The notes under the pieces were generated by a model that searched no databases, was not told where the DNA came from, and worked only from the letters and a program-made list of their open reading frames with translations. Of a stretch of DNA of 64,000 bases, positions 34,401 to 39,745 are shown one piece after another. The position numbers were made by a program, and so were the translations under genes. Source of the stretch: Liolophura sinensis (Eukaryota; Mollusca; Polyplacophora; Chitonida; Chitonidae); NCBI RefSeq assembly GCF_032854445.1, contig NC_088301.1, positions 42,217,116 to 42,281,115 on the forward strand. The letters are read 5' to 3'. Each line of letters begins with the position of its first letter. The first letter of the stretch is position 1.

Positions 34401-37171
34401 TTCAAAGGTTGAAAAAAATATCAAAGGAACAATAAAAAGAAACAGAACAATAGCATCCTTGTTGTATCTATAAAAAAATATGGTTGATGTTTAAAGGCAT
34501 ATGTAATATACATATGTAAAATATATGAAATATATGTAATAATTTCTCAGTGACATGTACATAACTAACCACTGGAATGAGATTTGTCATAATAACATTC
34601 ACAAAAGAAGCTTACCCTTAAACCTTCTACTTTCTTGCCAAGAATCTCTCCAAGGGTAGCTGCCATTTCCTTTACAAGCATCAATCCATCTACTTTCTCA
34701 TATTTGATTCTAGTAGATTCATTGTATTTCTGCAAAACAATTGCCAACAGAGTATGACACATTTATAAAATATTAAAACAGCATTCATGTACATGTATTT
34801 CTGCATATACAATAATTATGTCAGAACATCAAAACAGTACACGCACACCATGCTTTTTCCTTTCTCTGTACATGTACCACCTGTTCCCACCTGTTTGTTT
34901 TCTTTTATAATTTGTCTCACAAAAAAATGATGTGATGTGCTACATGTGTTAGTCCATCGTAGGACAGGACAACATAACACTGTATCTAGGCTACACTTTG
35001 GTGGAATCTTATACAGTCAATTTCAATCATGGCCTAACCTCTAGATATAAAATAGGAATATTGTTCCACACAACATGCACTTGAGAAATCACATTTTGGA
35101 ATTCCCATCTCAAAGCAGGAATCTTCAAAATTTATGCATTTGACCTGACAATTGAGCACAATATGAAAATGTTTGATATCTTACAAAATCCAATATCAAT
35201 CAGTATGGCTTCTACATCATTTATACTGTCTCCCTAGTTCACTTTTACCGTTTTTCAGTCATACGATGAAAACTCTTGCTACAGACATAAATGAAAAAAA
35301 AAATTAATAGTATAACATAAAATACAGGCCAGATGGTTGATGTTTATGGTTTGTTTCTGGAGGCCACATGGCTGATCCTTAGAGAATATAGCAAATAAAA
35401 ATCATATCGTTGATTCTCGGAGTACTTGTATTGGCAAAATATTGGCTACATTGGAGCCTAGTATATATATTTATAACAACCATGCCTCCTAAATCCCTCT
35501 TAAAGTACTTGCAATTCCTCATACAAACACAATTACTAAAAGTGACTAATTTAAATTCACTTAGTTACAGTTACATAAATCACACTTACAGCATATATTA
35601 GTATACTTTGTTTTGTATAATCACTTCACAATAAAATTTTCAAATAAAAACTTTGTCACTATCAATGCAGACAGGTGACCAGGGGCTAATATACAGTATA
35701 CACATGTAAACCATGTATAGATACTTGTACTTACTTTTTCCATGTGTGCATGGGGTAAAACTTGTGTATAGAATTTGTTTAGCTCCTGACTTAAGCGTTC
35801 TGCTTTCTCTAGGGCTCTAGGTAAATAAAAAAAAACATAGAAGGATTTCAATCACACATATATCAGCAATACAGATTATGAATTTCATAACAGTATGCTA
35901 ATAAACAATGTAGGGTTACAAACAAATTTAGCCTTTCTTATGTACATGTATTTGTATTTGATTCTTGGTTAATATTCAAGAATTTTTCACTCATCCAATG
36001 GTTAGTTCTATGGGTATAGGCAACCAAACAAACTGTCCTACTTGTGAAACACAGATGTGCACACCATATTGGTGGAAGACAAGAGATCTTCAGTGACCAC
36101 AGGACTATGCATAACAGCATTATTTAAAGACACTGGTGGATTACCAAGATGTTCGTTAAACCTACATGAAAGGAAATTTGCCTCAAACTTTCTCCAGTTA
36201 TGAAAGTGCAGCTTTTATTTATTTGATTGGTGTTTTACGCCGTACCCAAGAATATTTAACTTACACGATGGCAGCCAGCATTATGATGGAAGGAAACCGG
36301 GCAGAGCCTGCGGGAAACACACGACCATCAGCAAGTTACTGTCAGACCTTCGGTCGGAAAGGAAGCCAGCATGAGCTGGAACTCACAACATGTACAATTG
36401 TGAGAGTTCCAGGGGTCATTATGCTGTGCTAGCGCGCTAACCAACTGATCCACGGTGGCCCCGCACACCTTTAAAGTTACATATACATGTAGCCACACAA
36501 TAACACATGACATGACAACAGTCTGACTATGGCTAATCTTTACAATCAACAATTCCAATCTAGGAATTCTGGCTGAAAGAATACTGTTATAATATAATGC
36601 AATGTGATCTAGGTCCGTTGAAATAATGGGAAATCTTGTCACTTTCTCAACAACTTAGTTCGAATTCAGTTTATGTAAATTTGATCTTTTAGTCAATGTT
36701 CTCGCACGGAGAGCATTTATGTAATGATGTACATGTATGTAGGCCTACTGCATTACGGTCTAAAAGTGTACCTGTACTTCAGCAGCAATTATCATTGCTT
36801 TTATTTGCTTGATGCATTCTTACATGTATGCTATCAAATGAAAATGTTTCTCCAGTACCCTGATCCGGATTTGAGGCCCATTTACCATTACTGCAAACCA
36901 TAGCATGCAGCTGTCAACTCATTCTGACATTTGTAACATTAACAGAAACATCGTACTTTCGCAGAGGATGTTTCGTTCGTTGGCTCGTATCAGGCGGATA
37001 TTGAGCTAAATATAATGCCTAGATCTAAAATGCTAAACACTAAACGTGAAAGAAAGCTTACTCATTCTTTTTATCCTCAATTCCGATGGTTTCCTTGGAC
37101 ACACCATGGCTGAGAAAGGCTATGACCAACAAGCTCATGAGGTACCCTCTCACCCAGCCGATCGTCGCCAT
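249..37171 (-). CDS. CACNA2D1: Voltage-gated calcium channel alpha-2/delta subunit (CACNA2D1/2 class), 3' end outside window
   Basis: Auxiliary subunit of Cav1/Cav2 channels: an extracellular, membrane-anchored glycoprotein that raises channel surface density. Exons in transcript order (high to low): 37062-37171, 35735-35816, 34616-34729, 34305-34364, 30062-30112, 28296-28431, 27534-27665, 26160-26217, 25571-25621, 25117-25216, 24649-24723, 24119-24208, 23579-23704, 23069-23147 or 22864-22951, [19505-19522 optional], 17317-17366, 13866-13949, 10236-10292, 9446-9523, 9041-9115, 8687-8758, 7811-7882, 7007-7068, 6684-6754, 6121-6169, 5361-5449, 4777-4876, 1999-2061, 1532-1632, 1097-1192, 662-819, 249-322. 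With 14a this is 2615 nt, 871 codons plus 2 nt, all phases consistent. Landmarks: signal peptide 1-25, RRR 244-246, MIDAS D264/S266/S268, VWA about 255-440, Cache-type region from about 467. Wording such as LDDGGF, NRTY and GVMGVDV fits vertebrate alpha-2/delta-1/2 better than -3/4 (from family knowledge, not alignment). The delta peptide and anchor are missing because the gene runs off the left edge. Confidence 0.93.
662..819 (-). CDS. CACNA2D1: alpha-2/delta exon 30 (CYLLDDGGF)
   Basis: Residues 795-847. [20 protein letters not shown] corresponds to vertebrate [20 protein letters not shown]. The cysteines are likely disulphide partners. Acceptor TTACAG, donor CAG|GTATGG. Confidence 0.95.
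1097..1192 (-). CDS. CACNA2D1: alpha-2/delta exon 29
   Basis: Residues 763-795. [20 protein letters not shown] aligns with [20 protein letters not shown]. Acceptor ATGCAG, donor G|GTAAGT. Confidence 0.92.
1532..1632 (-). CDS. CACNA2D1: alpha-2/delta exon 28
   Basis: Residues 729-763, including [20 protein letters not shown], like vertebrate [20 protein letters not shown]. Acceptor CCACAG, donor G|GTTAGT. Confidence 0.93.
1999..2061 (-). CDS. CACNA2D1: alpha-2/delta exon 27
   Basis: Residues 708-729, [20 protein letters not shown], matching vertebrate KGVKARFVVTDGGITRVYP. The acceptor TTGAAG was chosen because it alone joins TG|G (Trp) in frame. Donor GA|GTAAGT. Confidence 0.93.
3720..4274 (+). 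other. unidentified 184-codon ORF inside an alpha-2/delta intron
   Basis: The longest uninterrupted ORF of the window, opposite in strand to its host gene. The product is hydrophobic, with stretches such as [20 protein letters not shown] and [13 protein letters not shown] that would read as membrane segments. No known family was recognised. AATAAA follows at about 4350. It could be a fragment of a mobile element or chance: T-rich DNA gives hydrophobic translations. Confidence 0.2.
4254..4351 (+). repeat. 49-bp direct duplication
   Basis: AAGTACTTTAGTATTTGTA recurs 49 bases apart, each time followed by a related ...TTCTTGTTAAAC stretch. Two copies, at the 3' end of the unidentified ORF. Confidence 0.7.
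4777..4876 (-). CDS. CACNA2D1: alpha-2/delta exon 26
   Basis: Residues 675-708, [20 protein letters not shown] then [14 protein letters not shown]; the ending parallels vertebrate ELVQNYWSKQ. Acceptor CTTTCAG, donor TG|GTAAGT, phase 2. Confidence 0.88.
5361..5449 (-). CDS. CACNA2D1: alpha-2/delta exon 25
   Basis: Residues 645-675, [20 protein letters not shown] then [10 protein letters not shown]. Corresponds to the vertebrate DYCNDLK...FIDRKT segment, with extra N-x-T/S sequons (NYT, NRS). Acceptor CTTCAG, donor T|GTAAGT. Confidence 0.86.
5582..5780 (-). mobile_element. degraded SINE-like repeat
   Basis: Starts with (ATTT)n then GATTGGTGTTCCCTGATA, continuing to TGGGTGGAGGAAACTGGAG and TACCTGGAGAAAACCACCAC. 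The tail is SINE-like, but the body differs from the 54176 copy, so it may be a second family. Boundaries are approximate. Confidence 0.5.
6121..6169 (-). CDS. CACNA2D1: alpha-2/delta exon 24
   Basis: Residues 629-645, [16 protein letters not shown]. Divergent from vertebrates and assigned mainly by frame. Acceptor TTCACAG, donor AA|GTAAGT, 49 bases, phase 1 in and 2 out. Confidence 0.82.
6684..6754 (-). CDS. CACNA2D1: alpha-2/delta exon 23
   Basis: Residues 605-629, [20 protein letters not shown] then SEDE, like vertebrate YSLALVLPTYSFYYI. Acceptor CCCACAG. The non-optimal donor G|GTTGGT is required by the frame. Confidence 0.88.
7007..7068 (-). CDS. CACNA2D1: alpha-2/delta exon 22
   Basis: Residues 585-605, [24 protein letters not shown] carries an N-glycosylation sequon also present in vertebrate GNRTYTW. 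Acceptor TTGATAG, donor AG|GTAAGG, phase 2. Confidence 0.92.
7811..7882 (-). CDS. CACNA2D1: alpha-2/delta exon 21
   Basis: Residues 561-584, [20 protein letters not shown] then QVDQ, matching vertebrate IRNKMIDGESGEKTFRTLV. Acceptor GTTGCAG, donor CAG|GTGAGA, phase 0 both ends. Confidence 0.93.
8330..8667 (+). repeat. minisatellite, about 28-30 bp unit, roughly 12 copies
   Basis: Repeats of CATGACACACAATGACATG plus AACATCATTTT, with shorter variants lacking AC and some C/T substitutions. It lies in the intron between exons 20 and 21 and ends about 20 bases from exon 20. The 30-bp form is a multiple of three, which creates spurious repetitive ORFs on the minus strand. Confidence 0.95.
8687..8758 (-). 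CDS. CACNA2D1: alpha-2/delta exon 20
   Basis: Residues 537-560, [20 protein letters not shown] then DKEE. VDFLDLE matches vertebrate LDFLDAE. Acceptor TTTGTAG, donor GAG|GTACAT. About 15 bases past the donor the intron becomes a tandem repeat. Confidence 0.9.
9041..9115 (-). CDS. CACNA2D1: alpha-2/delta exon 19 (Cache core)
   Basis: Residues 512-536, [20 protein letters not shown] then DLKAQ. The NGY.FAI..NGY...HP.L pattern is the Cache strand-turn core. Acceptor TTGCAG. The donor GTTTGT is suboptimal, but no better site preserves the frame. Confidence 0.94.
9446..9523 (-). CDS. CACNA2D1: alpha-2/delta exon 18 (GVMGVDV)
   Basis: Residues 486-511, [20 protein letters not shown] then [14 protein letters not shown] is nearly invariant in the family. 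Acceptor TTGACAG, donor AAG|GTAAAC. Confidence 0.95.
10236..10292 (-). CDS. CACNA2D1: alpha-2/delta exon 17 (Cache-type region start)
   Basis: Residues 467-485, [19 protein letters not shown], the LGLVIT.TLPVFN motif that opens the Cache-type region. Acceptor TGTGTAG, donor GCA|GTAAGT, phase 0 both ends. Confidence 0.92.
12441..12650 (+). repeat. diverged tandem duplication, about 122 bp period
   Basis: TTACACACCATACCT-AAACTAG recurs at 12563 with AAGACTAG, each followed by an A-rich run and an ...CTAACCTT-AATC-ATG-ATGA stretch. Two imperfect copies. Confidence 0.6.
13866..13949 (-). CDS. CACNA2D1: alpha-2/delta exon 16
   Basis: Residues 439-466, [20 protein letters not shown] then GNIRYDNT. 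Matches vertebrate EYLDVLGRPM...QVQWTNVYLD. Acceptor TTACAAG. The donor GTATTT is weaker than the rest. Phase 0 both ends. Confidence 0.92.
16807..16830 (+). repeat. poly(A) run of 24
   Basis: An uninterrupted A tract on the plus strand within an intron. No retrotransposed gene was identified next to it. Confidence 0.95.
17317..17366 (-). CDS. CACNA2D1: alpha-2/delta exon 15
   Basis: Residues 422-438, [17 protein letters not shown], aligned with vertebrate GYYYEIPSIGAIRINTQ. Acceptor AATGCAG, donor CAG|GTAAGT. Phase 1 in, 0 out. Confidence 0.94.
17367..22863 (-). other. large intron between exons 14b and 15
   Basis: A 5.5 kb intron containing only the candidate microexon at 19505-19522. The other small open stretches either lack paired splice sites or have the wrong phase. 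Confidence 0.65.
19505..19522 (-). CDS. CACNA2D1: candidate 18-nt cassette microexon of alpha-2/delta
   Basis: GCCTTTTCCGCACTATTG lies between TGTATTTCAG and GTAAGTGG on the minus strand, in the intron after exon 14. It starts and ends in phase 1, exactly as needed between exon 14 and exon 15, and would insert six residues to give GLFRTIG. The splice sites are strong and the phase fits, but there is no homology support and expression is unknown. Confidence 0.5.
22864..22951 (-). CDS. CACNA2D1: alpha-2/delta alternative exon 14b (mutually exclusive copy)
   Basis: Homologous to 14a: [13 protein letters not shown] then [16 protein letters not shown]. It is 88 bases, also phase 0 to 1, so it can replace 14a and adds three residues (SIL). 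Acceptor CCTACAG, donor GAG|GTAGGT. Both splice sites, the frame and the VRVFT and RWMAC motifs are intact, so it is not a decayed duplicate. Joining 14a to 14b shifts the frame, and by hand reading a TGA follows in exon 16. Whether it is expressed is inferred. Confidence 0.87.
23069..23147 (-). CDS. CACNA2D1: alpha-2/delta alternative exon 14a (VWA end)
   Basis: Residues 396-422 in form a: [13 protein letters not shown] then [14 protein letters not shown]. The VRVFT and WMAC motifs match vertebrate VRVFTFSVG...QWMACENKG. It is 79 bases, phase 0 to 1. Acceptor CCTCAG, donor GAG|GTAAGT. It lies 117 bases upstream, in transcript order, of its homologue 14b. Confidence 0.93.
23579..23704 (-). 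CDS. CACNA2D1: alpha-2/delta exon 13 (VWA, LTDGG)
   Basis: Residues 354-395. [20 protein letters not shown] carries the VWA LTDGG motif. The exon ends WPNNKS at a GTAAGT donor in phase 0, directly before the alternative exons 14a/14b. Acceptor TCTTAG. Confidence 0.95.
23785..23934 (-). mobile_element. 5'-truncated tRNA-derived SINE with 12-bp target duplication
   Basis: A minus-strand copy of the SINE described at 54176, keeping the 3' half (TTGATTGGTGTTTTACAC on the plus strand) and lacking the tRNA head. It is flanked by identical GACAGGCATAAT at 23773-23784 and 23935-23946. Intronic, between exons 12 and 13. Confidence 0.82.
24119..24208 (-). CDS. CACNA2D1: alpha-2/delta exon 12 (VWA)
   Basis: Residues 324-353, [17 protein letters not shown] then [11 protein letters not shown]. 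The acceptor TTTCAG at the higher coordinate was chosen over a nearby TTGCAG because it gives a gap-free match to the vertebrate V-L-K-D-A-V...KG.TDY spacing. Donor AGG|GTAAGA. Confidence 0.93.
24460..24580 (-). mobile_element. degraded SINE 3' fragment
   Basis: TTGATTGGTGTTTAACACTA then ATTCAAGAATTCTTCA resembles the SINE tail region with many changes. No target duplication was found. Confidence 0.5.
24649..24723 (-). CDS. CACNA2D1: alpha-2/delta exon 11 (VWA)
   Basis: Residues 299-323, [20 protein letters not shown] then YRNKR. It aligns with the vertebrate FNSNA...CFQHLVQANVRNKK segment. Acceptor TTTCAG, donor AGG|GTAAGA, phase 0 at both ends. Confidence 0.94.
25117..25216 (-). CDS. CACNA2D1: alpha-2/delta exon 10 (MIDAS DxSxS)
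   Basis: Residues 265-298. With the previous exon it reads [16 protein letters not shown], so D264-x-S266-x-S268 is intact. The second position is Arg, where vertebrate alpha-2/delta-1 has Val. Continues [14 protein letters not shown]. Acceptor CTGTAG, donor AAG|GTGAGT. Confidence 0.95.
25405..25444 (+). repeat. (AT)n microsatellite, about 20 units
   Basis: A perfect AT dinucleotide run in the intron between exons 9 and 10. The length is likely variable between individuals. Confidence 0.97.
25571..25621 (-). CDS. CACNA2D1: alpha-2/delta exon 9 (VWA strand 1)
   Basis: Residues 248-265, [17 protein letters not shown]: the start of the VWA fold, ending at Asp264, the first MIDAS metal ligand. 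Acceptor TTTCAG, donor AG|GTGAGT, phase 2. Confidence 0.95.
26160..26217 (-). CDS. CACNA2D1: alpha-2/delta exon 8 (RRR motif)
   Basis: Residues 229-248, ending [11 protein letters not shown]. The triple arginine (244-246) just before the VWA domain is the motif known to be needed for gabapentin binding in vertebrate alpha-2/delta-1 and -2. Acceptor TTCACAG, donor TG|GTAAGT, phase 2. Confidence 0.95.
27534..27665 (-). CDS. CACNA2D1: alpha-2/delta exon 7 (VWA_N end)
   Basis: Residues 185-229. [20 protein letters not shown] followed by [17 protein letters not shown] is the family signature before the VWA domain (vertebrate form: LIWQYFGS...GFFRQYP). Acceptor GACAG, donor G|GTAAGG, phase 1. Confidence 0.95.
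28296..28431 (-). CDS. CACNA2D1: alpha-2/delta exon 6 (VWA_N)
   Basis: Residues 140-185. [20 protein letters not shown] matches the VWA_N core. The NMS sequon sits where vertebrate alpha-2/delta-1 has a conserved N-glycosylation site. Acceptor TTCCAG, donor A|GTAAGT, phase 1. Confidence 0.92.
30062..30112 (-). CDS. CACNA2D1: alpha-2/delta exon 5
   Basis: Residues 123-139 ([17 protein letters not shown]), a poorly conserved acidic linker in VWA_N. Acceptor TTCACAG, donor AAG|GTATAC. It is 51 bases, phase 0 at both ends, with introns of 4.2 kb and 1.6 kb either side. Like exon 4 it begins NAV. It could be a cassette exon. Confidence 0.75.
31304..31471 (+). repeat. 84-bp tandem duplication, two copies
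   Basis: Unit 1 (31304-31387) and unit 2 (31388-31471), each starting TGGTCAGGTGA-AAGAAAAA, are nearly identical. A few substitutions suggest a recent duplication. It is intronic and 84 is a multiple of three, so both strands stay open for about 65-90 codons. Confidence 0.9.
32397..32610 (+). repeat. degraded copy of a dispersed sequence (partner at 39505)
   Basis: Shares TTCATATATGTTTTA, ACGTAATAAAG and ACAAATGAGTT in the same order and spacing with 39505-39735. Here the reading frame is broken, for example by TAA right after GACGTAATAAAG. Confidence 0.75.
34305..34364 (-). CDS. CACNA2D1: alpha-2/delta exon 4
   Basis: Residues 103-122, beginning [10 protein letters not shown], the helix that follows KKVEGLR. 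Acceptor CTGCAG, donor AAG|GTACAG. Sixty bases, phase 0 to phase 0, so it could be skipped without a frameshift. Confidence 0.85.
34616..34729 (-). CDS. CACNA2D1: alpha-2/delta exon 3 (VWA_N start)
   Basis: Residues 65-102. [14 protein letters not shown] matches the conserved VDG...LV motif of the VWA_N region that precedes the VWA domain in all alpha-2/delta proteins. Acceptor TTGCAG, donor AGG|GTAAGC, phase 0 at both ends. Confidence 0.92.
35735..35816 (-). CDS. CACNA2D1: alpha-2/delta exon 2
   Basis: Residues 37-64, a charged helical stretch ([15 protein letters not shown]) at the mature N-terminus. Acceptor CCTAG, donor AAA|GTAAGT. The one-base completion of codon 37 restores frame from exon 1, and the exon ends in phase 0. 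Confidence 0.85.
35950..36105 (-). mobile_element. degraded SINE-like fragment
   Basis: GATTCTTGGTTAATATTCAAG then TTTTTCACTCATCCAATGGT resembles the SINE tail and the spacing of its body, strongly diverged. It lies just upstream of the full SINE copy at 36212. Confidence 0.35.
36212..36462 (-). mobile_element. near full-length tRNA-derived SINE
   Basis: Minus-strand copy running from the head GGGGCCACCGTGG (at 36462) through GTTAGCGCGCTAGC to the tail at 36212. It matches the 54176 copy over its length. It lies in the first alpha-2/delta intron. No clear target duplication was seen, so it is probably older. Confidence 0.85.
37062..37171 (-). CDS. CACNA2D1: alpha-2/delta exon 1 (start codon, signal peptide)
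   Basis: Residues 1-37. The ATG at 37171 has a strong context (A at -3, G at +4) and opens a typical signal peptide: [10 protein letters not shown], then a hydrophobic core [10 protein letters not shown], probably cleaved near SHGVS. The donor is GA|GTAAGC, phase 2. No ATG upstream gives a better N-terminus. Confidence 0.88.
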
Positions 37172-37300
37172 TTTTCGTAAACCTCGTTTCTCGACCGACG
37201 TCAGCAGCTACTGTGAGGCTCCCGATGGAGGGGCTCGCTGCGATTAGTTATCGAACTCGGCTGTAAGCTCAAGGGTCCCTTAGCGCCTTAGTGTACACCA
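37172..37300 (-). promoter_or_regulatory. alpha-2/delta 5' UTR and likely core promoter
   Basis: Sequence directly upstream of the start codon, richer in CG than its surroundings. It contains TGACGTCG (37196-37203, minus strand), one base from a consensus CRE. No TATA box was seen, and the transcription start cannot be fixed from sequence. Confidence 0.3.
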
Positions 37301-38674
37301 ACAAAAAATTTCGTTCAAGAGATTAATATGAATTACTCGGCTTGACGGAATCCAGAAAAGACCGTGCATCTACTGATTTCGAATTTTTCCTTTATAGTAC
37401 ACTCTATATTATCTACTGATATTTTGATTTCATTGGTGCTTTTAAGCACTGTTAATCAGTTACCTGACCGGTTGGCCAGGTGCAGATGGTCACATCTGGA
37501 GAAAAAGGGGTTACGCCCAGTGGGACACCCACTCCACATGCAGACATTTGACATGCACATCTGTCACCTTACATACAGTGATTTAAATCTTTATTCCAAA
37601 ACCGGTAACAATTTCCGTCTAACCGAATTATACATCAGTGAAATGTAATTTTAAAAGAAATCCCTGCAGTGTTTGTGCTTGAAAATGAAGTAAATACTGT
37701 CTTTTGTTTTTAGTTGTTTTGACCCGGGATATAGTATGGATGCTACACATGTTACAACGTAGTTTTCAAAGAAATAATTGATATAGACAACTCGATATAT
37801 AACGCATATGGGACTTTTGTATATACTGTTCATATTTACGGTGAAATACTTGGCGTAAAGTTTTATTTATTTTTTTATTCATGTACGAGAATCCTGATTC
37901 TCTTCTATATTTTAGTTTTCAATTTAAGAGCAAATTGCTGAAAACATATAACCTACGGACGCATACACATGCAGACGCGCACACACTAGCTGACAGAAAA
38001 GGCATTAGAACAAGAAGTGGGCGACTCGAGGAGTGCGACGGTTTGTGTAATGATAGCTTACCATTTCTTATAATTTGAATTTCTCAGTATGAATTTTCAT
38101 GAAACATGTTAGGACAATCAGATGTGCGTTAGGCTTTTTTGGTTCAATATTTTTTTGGTTTACATGCAATGCAATGTGTGTATATAGATCTATATGTGAG
38201 TTGAGCTCAATCAGATGTGAATGAGCTTCTTTGGTTTCATTCCGTGAATTATTTTCAAAATTACCGCCGCTTAAAGACAACATTGCCATGAATGAATCAA
38301 CGCCACTTCTGCTAATCGAATGTTCCAAGCGGATTTTCATTAAACCTAGTAGACATGATGGGGGAGAATATGTATATGAGCGTATATGGTTTATGGTTGC
38401 ATTCCGTATATAACTAAATCATTTTTCAATTTATCGCCGTACAGATGAGAGATTGCCAACGCATTTCCTGTTGTAGTTTTCAATGCAGGGATTTTCGTGA
38501 GTGTTTGGGATATGTATGTATATTTGTGCATTTGCGTGGTTTCATTCAAATATTAATTTCCAAATTAAGTTGCCAAACTCGGCGTCTGAAGATAAGATCT
38601 AGACTAATGAAATGAGAAGTTATCAATGCCATTCATGTATATGTGTGCTGTTATCAATGTACATGCAGATAAGT

Positions 38675-38914
38675 GGGCCCAGTTGTTCTAAATTGTATCA
38701 GCTAATACCAGTATTAAGTCATATTTTATATTTAAGCGTTCAATCTAATTCAGCAGCCAAGATACAGTTCTCCAAAGTCAAAGTATAACTGCAGCAAATT
38801 TAGATCATATTTACTGTTACGTAATTCTTTTTGGGCTAAGTACAAAACTGAAGACTTGGCTTAAACTTAAATCCGGAATTAAGCCTTAAAACATTTTTGA
38901 ACAACCACGGGCCC
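38675..38914. mobile_element. foldback (MITE-like) element A
   Basis: Begins GGGCCCAGTTGTTCTAAA and ends with the imperfect inverse (TTTTTGAACAACCACGGGCCC). No ORF inside. About 240 bp, and AT-rich between the terminal inverted repeats. The target duplication is not clear. Confidence 0.7.
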
Positions 38915-38920
38915 TGGGTT

Positions 38921-39041
38921 CTGTTTCTGAAAGAGGTCGTAATGCTACTCGGGTCCTAATCATCATGACGTCGCATATTGACGACATATGTCGCATTGGT
39001 ATTTACGACCTGCATAACATTACGACTCCTTTGAGAAACAG
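38921..39041. mobile_element. foldback element B, copy 1
   Basis: 121 bp. The left end CTGTTTCTGAAAG...CGTAATG is the near-perfect inverse of the right end CATTACG...CTTTGAGAAACAG. The interior has TCATGACGTCGCATATTGA and related inverted words. It abuts copy 2 with no spacer. Confidence 0.75.
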
Positions 39042-39178
39042 CTGTTTCTCATAGGGTTCGTAACGTTATGCAGGTCGTTGCGTTACGCCGGCCTAATCAT
39101 CTTGATGTCGCATAGTGAGGGCATACGTCGCCTTGGTATTTGCGACCAGCGTAACGTTACGGCCCCTTTGAAAAACAG
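39042..39178. mobile_element. foldback element B, copy 2
   Basis: 137 bp, about 80% like copy 1 by eye. The left end CTGTTTCTCATAGGGTTCG pairs with the right end CCCCTTTGAAAAACAG, and GTAACGTTA occurs in both arms. Confidence 0.75.
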
Positions 39179-39186
39179 CCCCTTTG

Positions 39187-39368
39187 GCCGATTCCACAAA
39201 GCCATTCTGACTTGAATCAAAATTCAAAATGCGATCTTAGAGTTTATTTTTCGCTTTTAGAAATTAAAATTTTATCCACTTTCTCAAGACAAATGTGTCA
39301 AAATTTCAATTCTCGGTACCGAAAACTGAGCACTGTGATTTGACTTAAGTCACAAACAGCTTTGGGGA
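39187..39368. mobile_element. foldback element C, copy 1
   Basis: Begins GCCGATTCCACAAAGCCATT followed by a GACTTGAATCAAAAT block. The right end has the inverse (ATTTGACTTAAGTCACAAAC then AGCTTTGGGGA). The same family recurs at 60591. Confidence 0.68.
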
Positions 39369-39504
39369 CAATGTATGGAAATATGTCTGTGTCGATTTGA
39401 TTACATTTCGTTAATGGTTTTCGATACGATTGTTTGAAGGCACAAGACTCAAAATGAGAGTTGATCAACGCAAAGCTTCTTGTACCACAAGAATACAGTG
39501 ATGC

Positions 39505-39745
39505 AATGGGAGACTCGATGACGAGCTACACAGAAGATCCAGACAGTAGTAGATCGAGCGCATCGATATCTTCTGTGATCATGCAGTGCGTGTGTACTTC
39601 ATATATGTTTTACGAGCAGACATACACCAATGTCAGTGACGTAATAAAGGAACGAACAAATGAGTTTACAGCTTTGGACCGTCTTGATACAGACGGGAAG
39701 GATTTTTACGAGTTCCCCATTGCTAAACAGTTCATGTGCCAGTAG
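39505..39745 (+). repeat. dispersed sequence with an open 80-codon frame
   Basis: The frame from ATG 39506 runs to TAG at 39743 (MGDSMTSYTEDPDSSRSSAS at its start, acidic and Ser-rich, ending FPIAKQFMCQ). Its paralogue at 32397 is interrupted by stops. No protein family was recognised. It could be an exon of an unrecognised gene, a retrocopy, or part of a mobile element. Confidence 0.45.
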
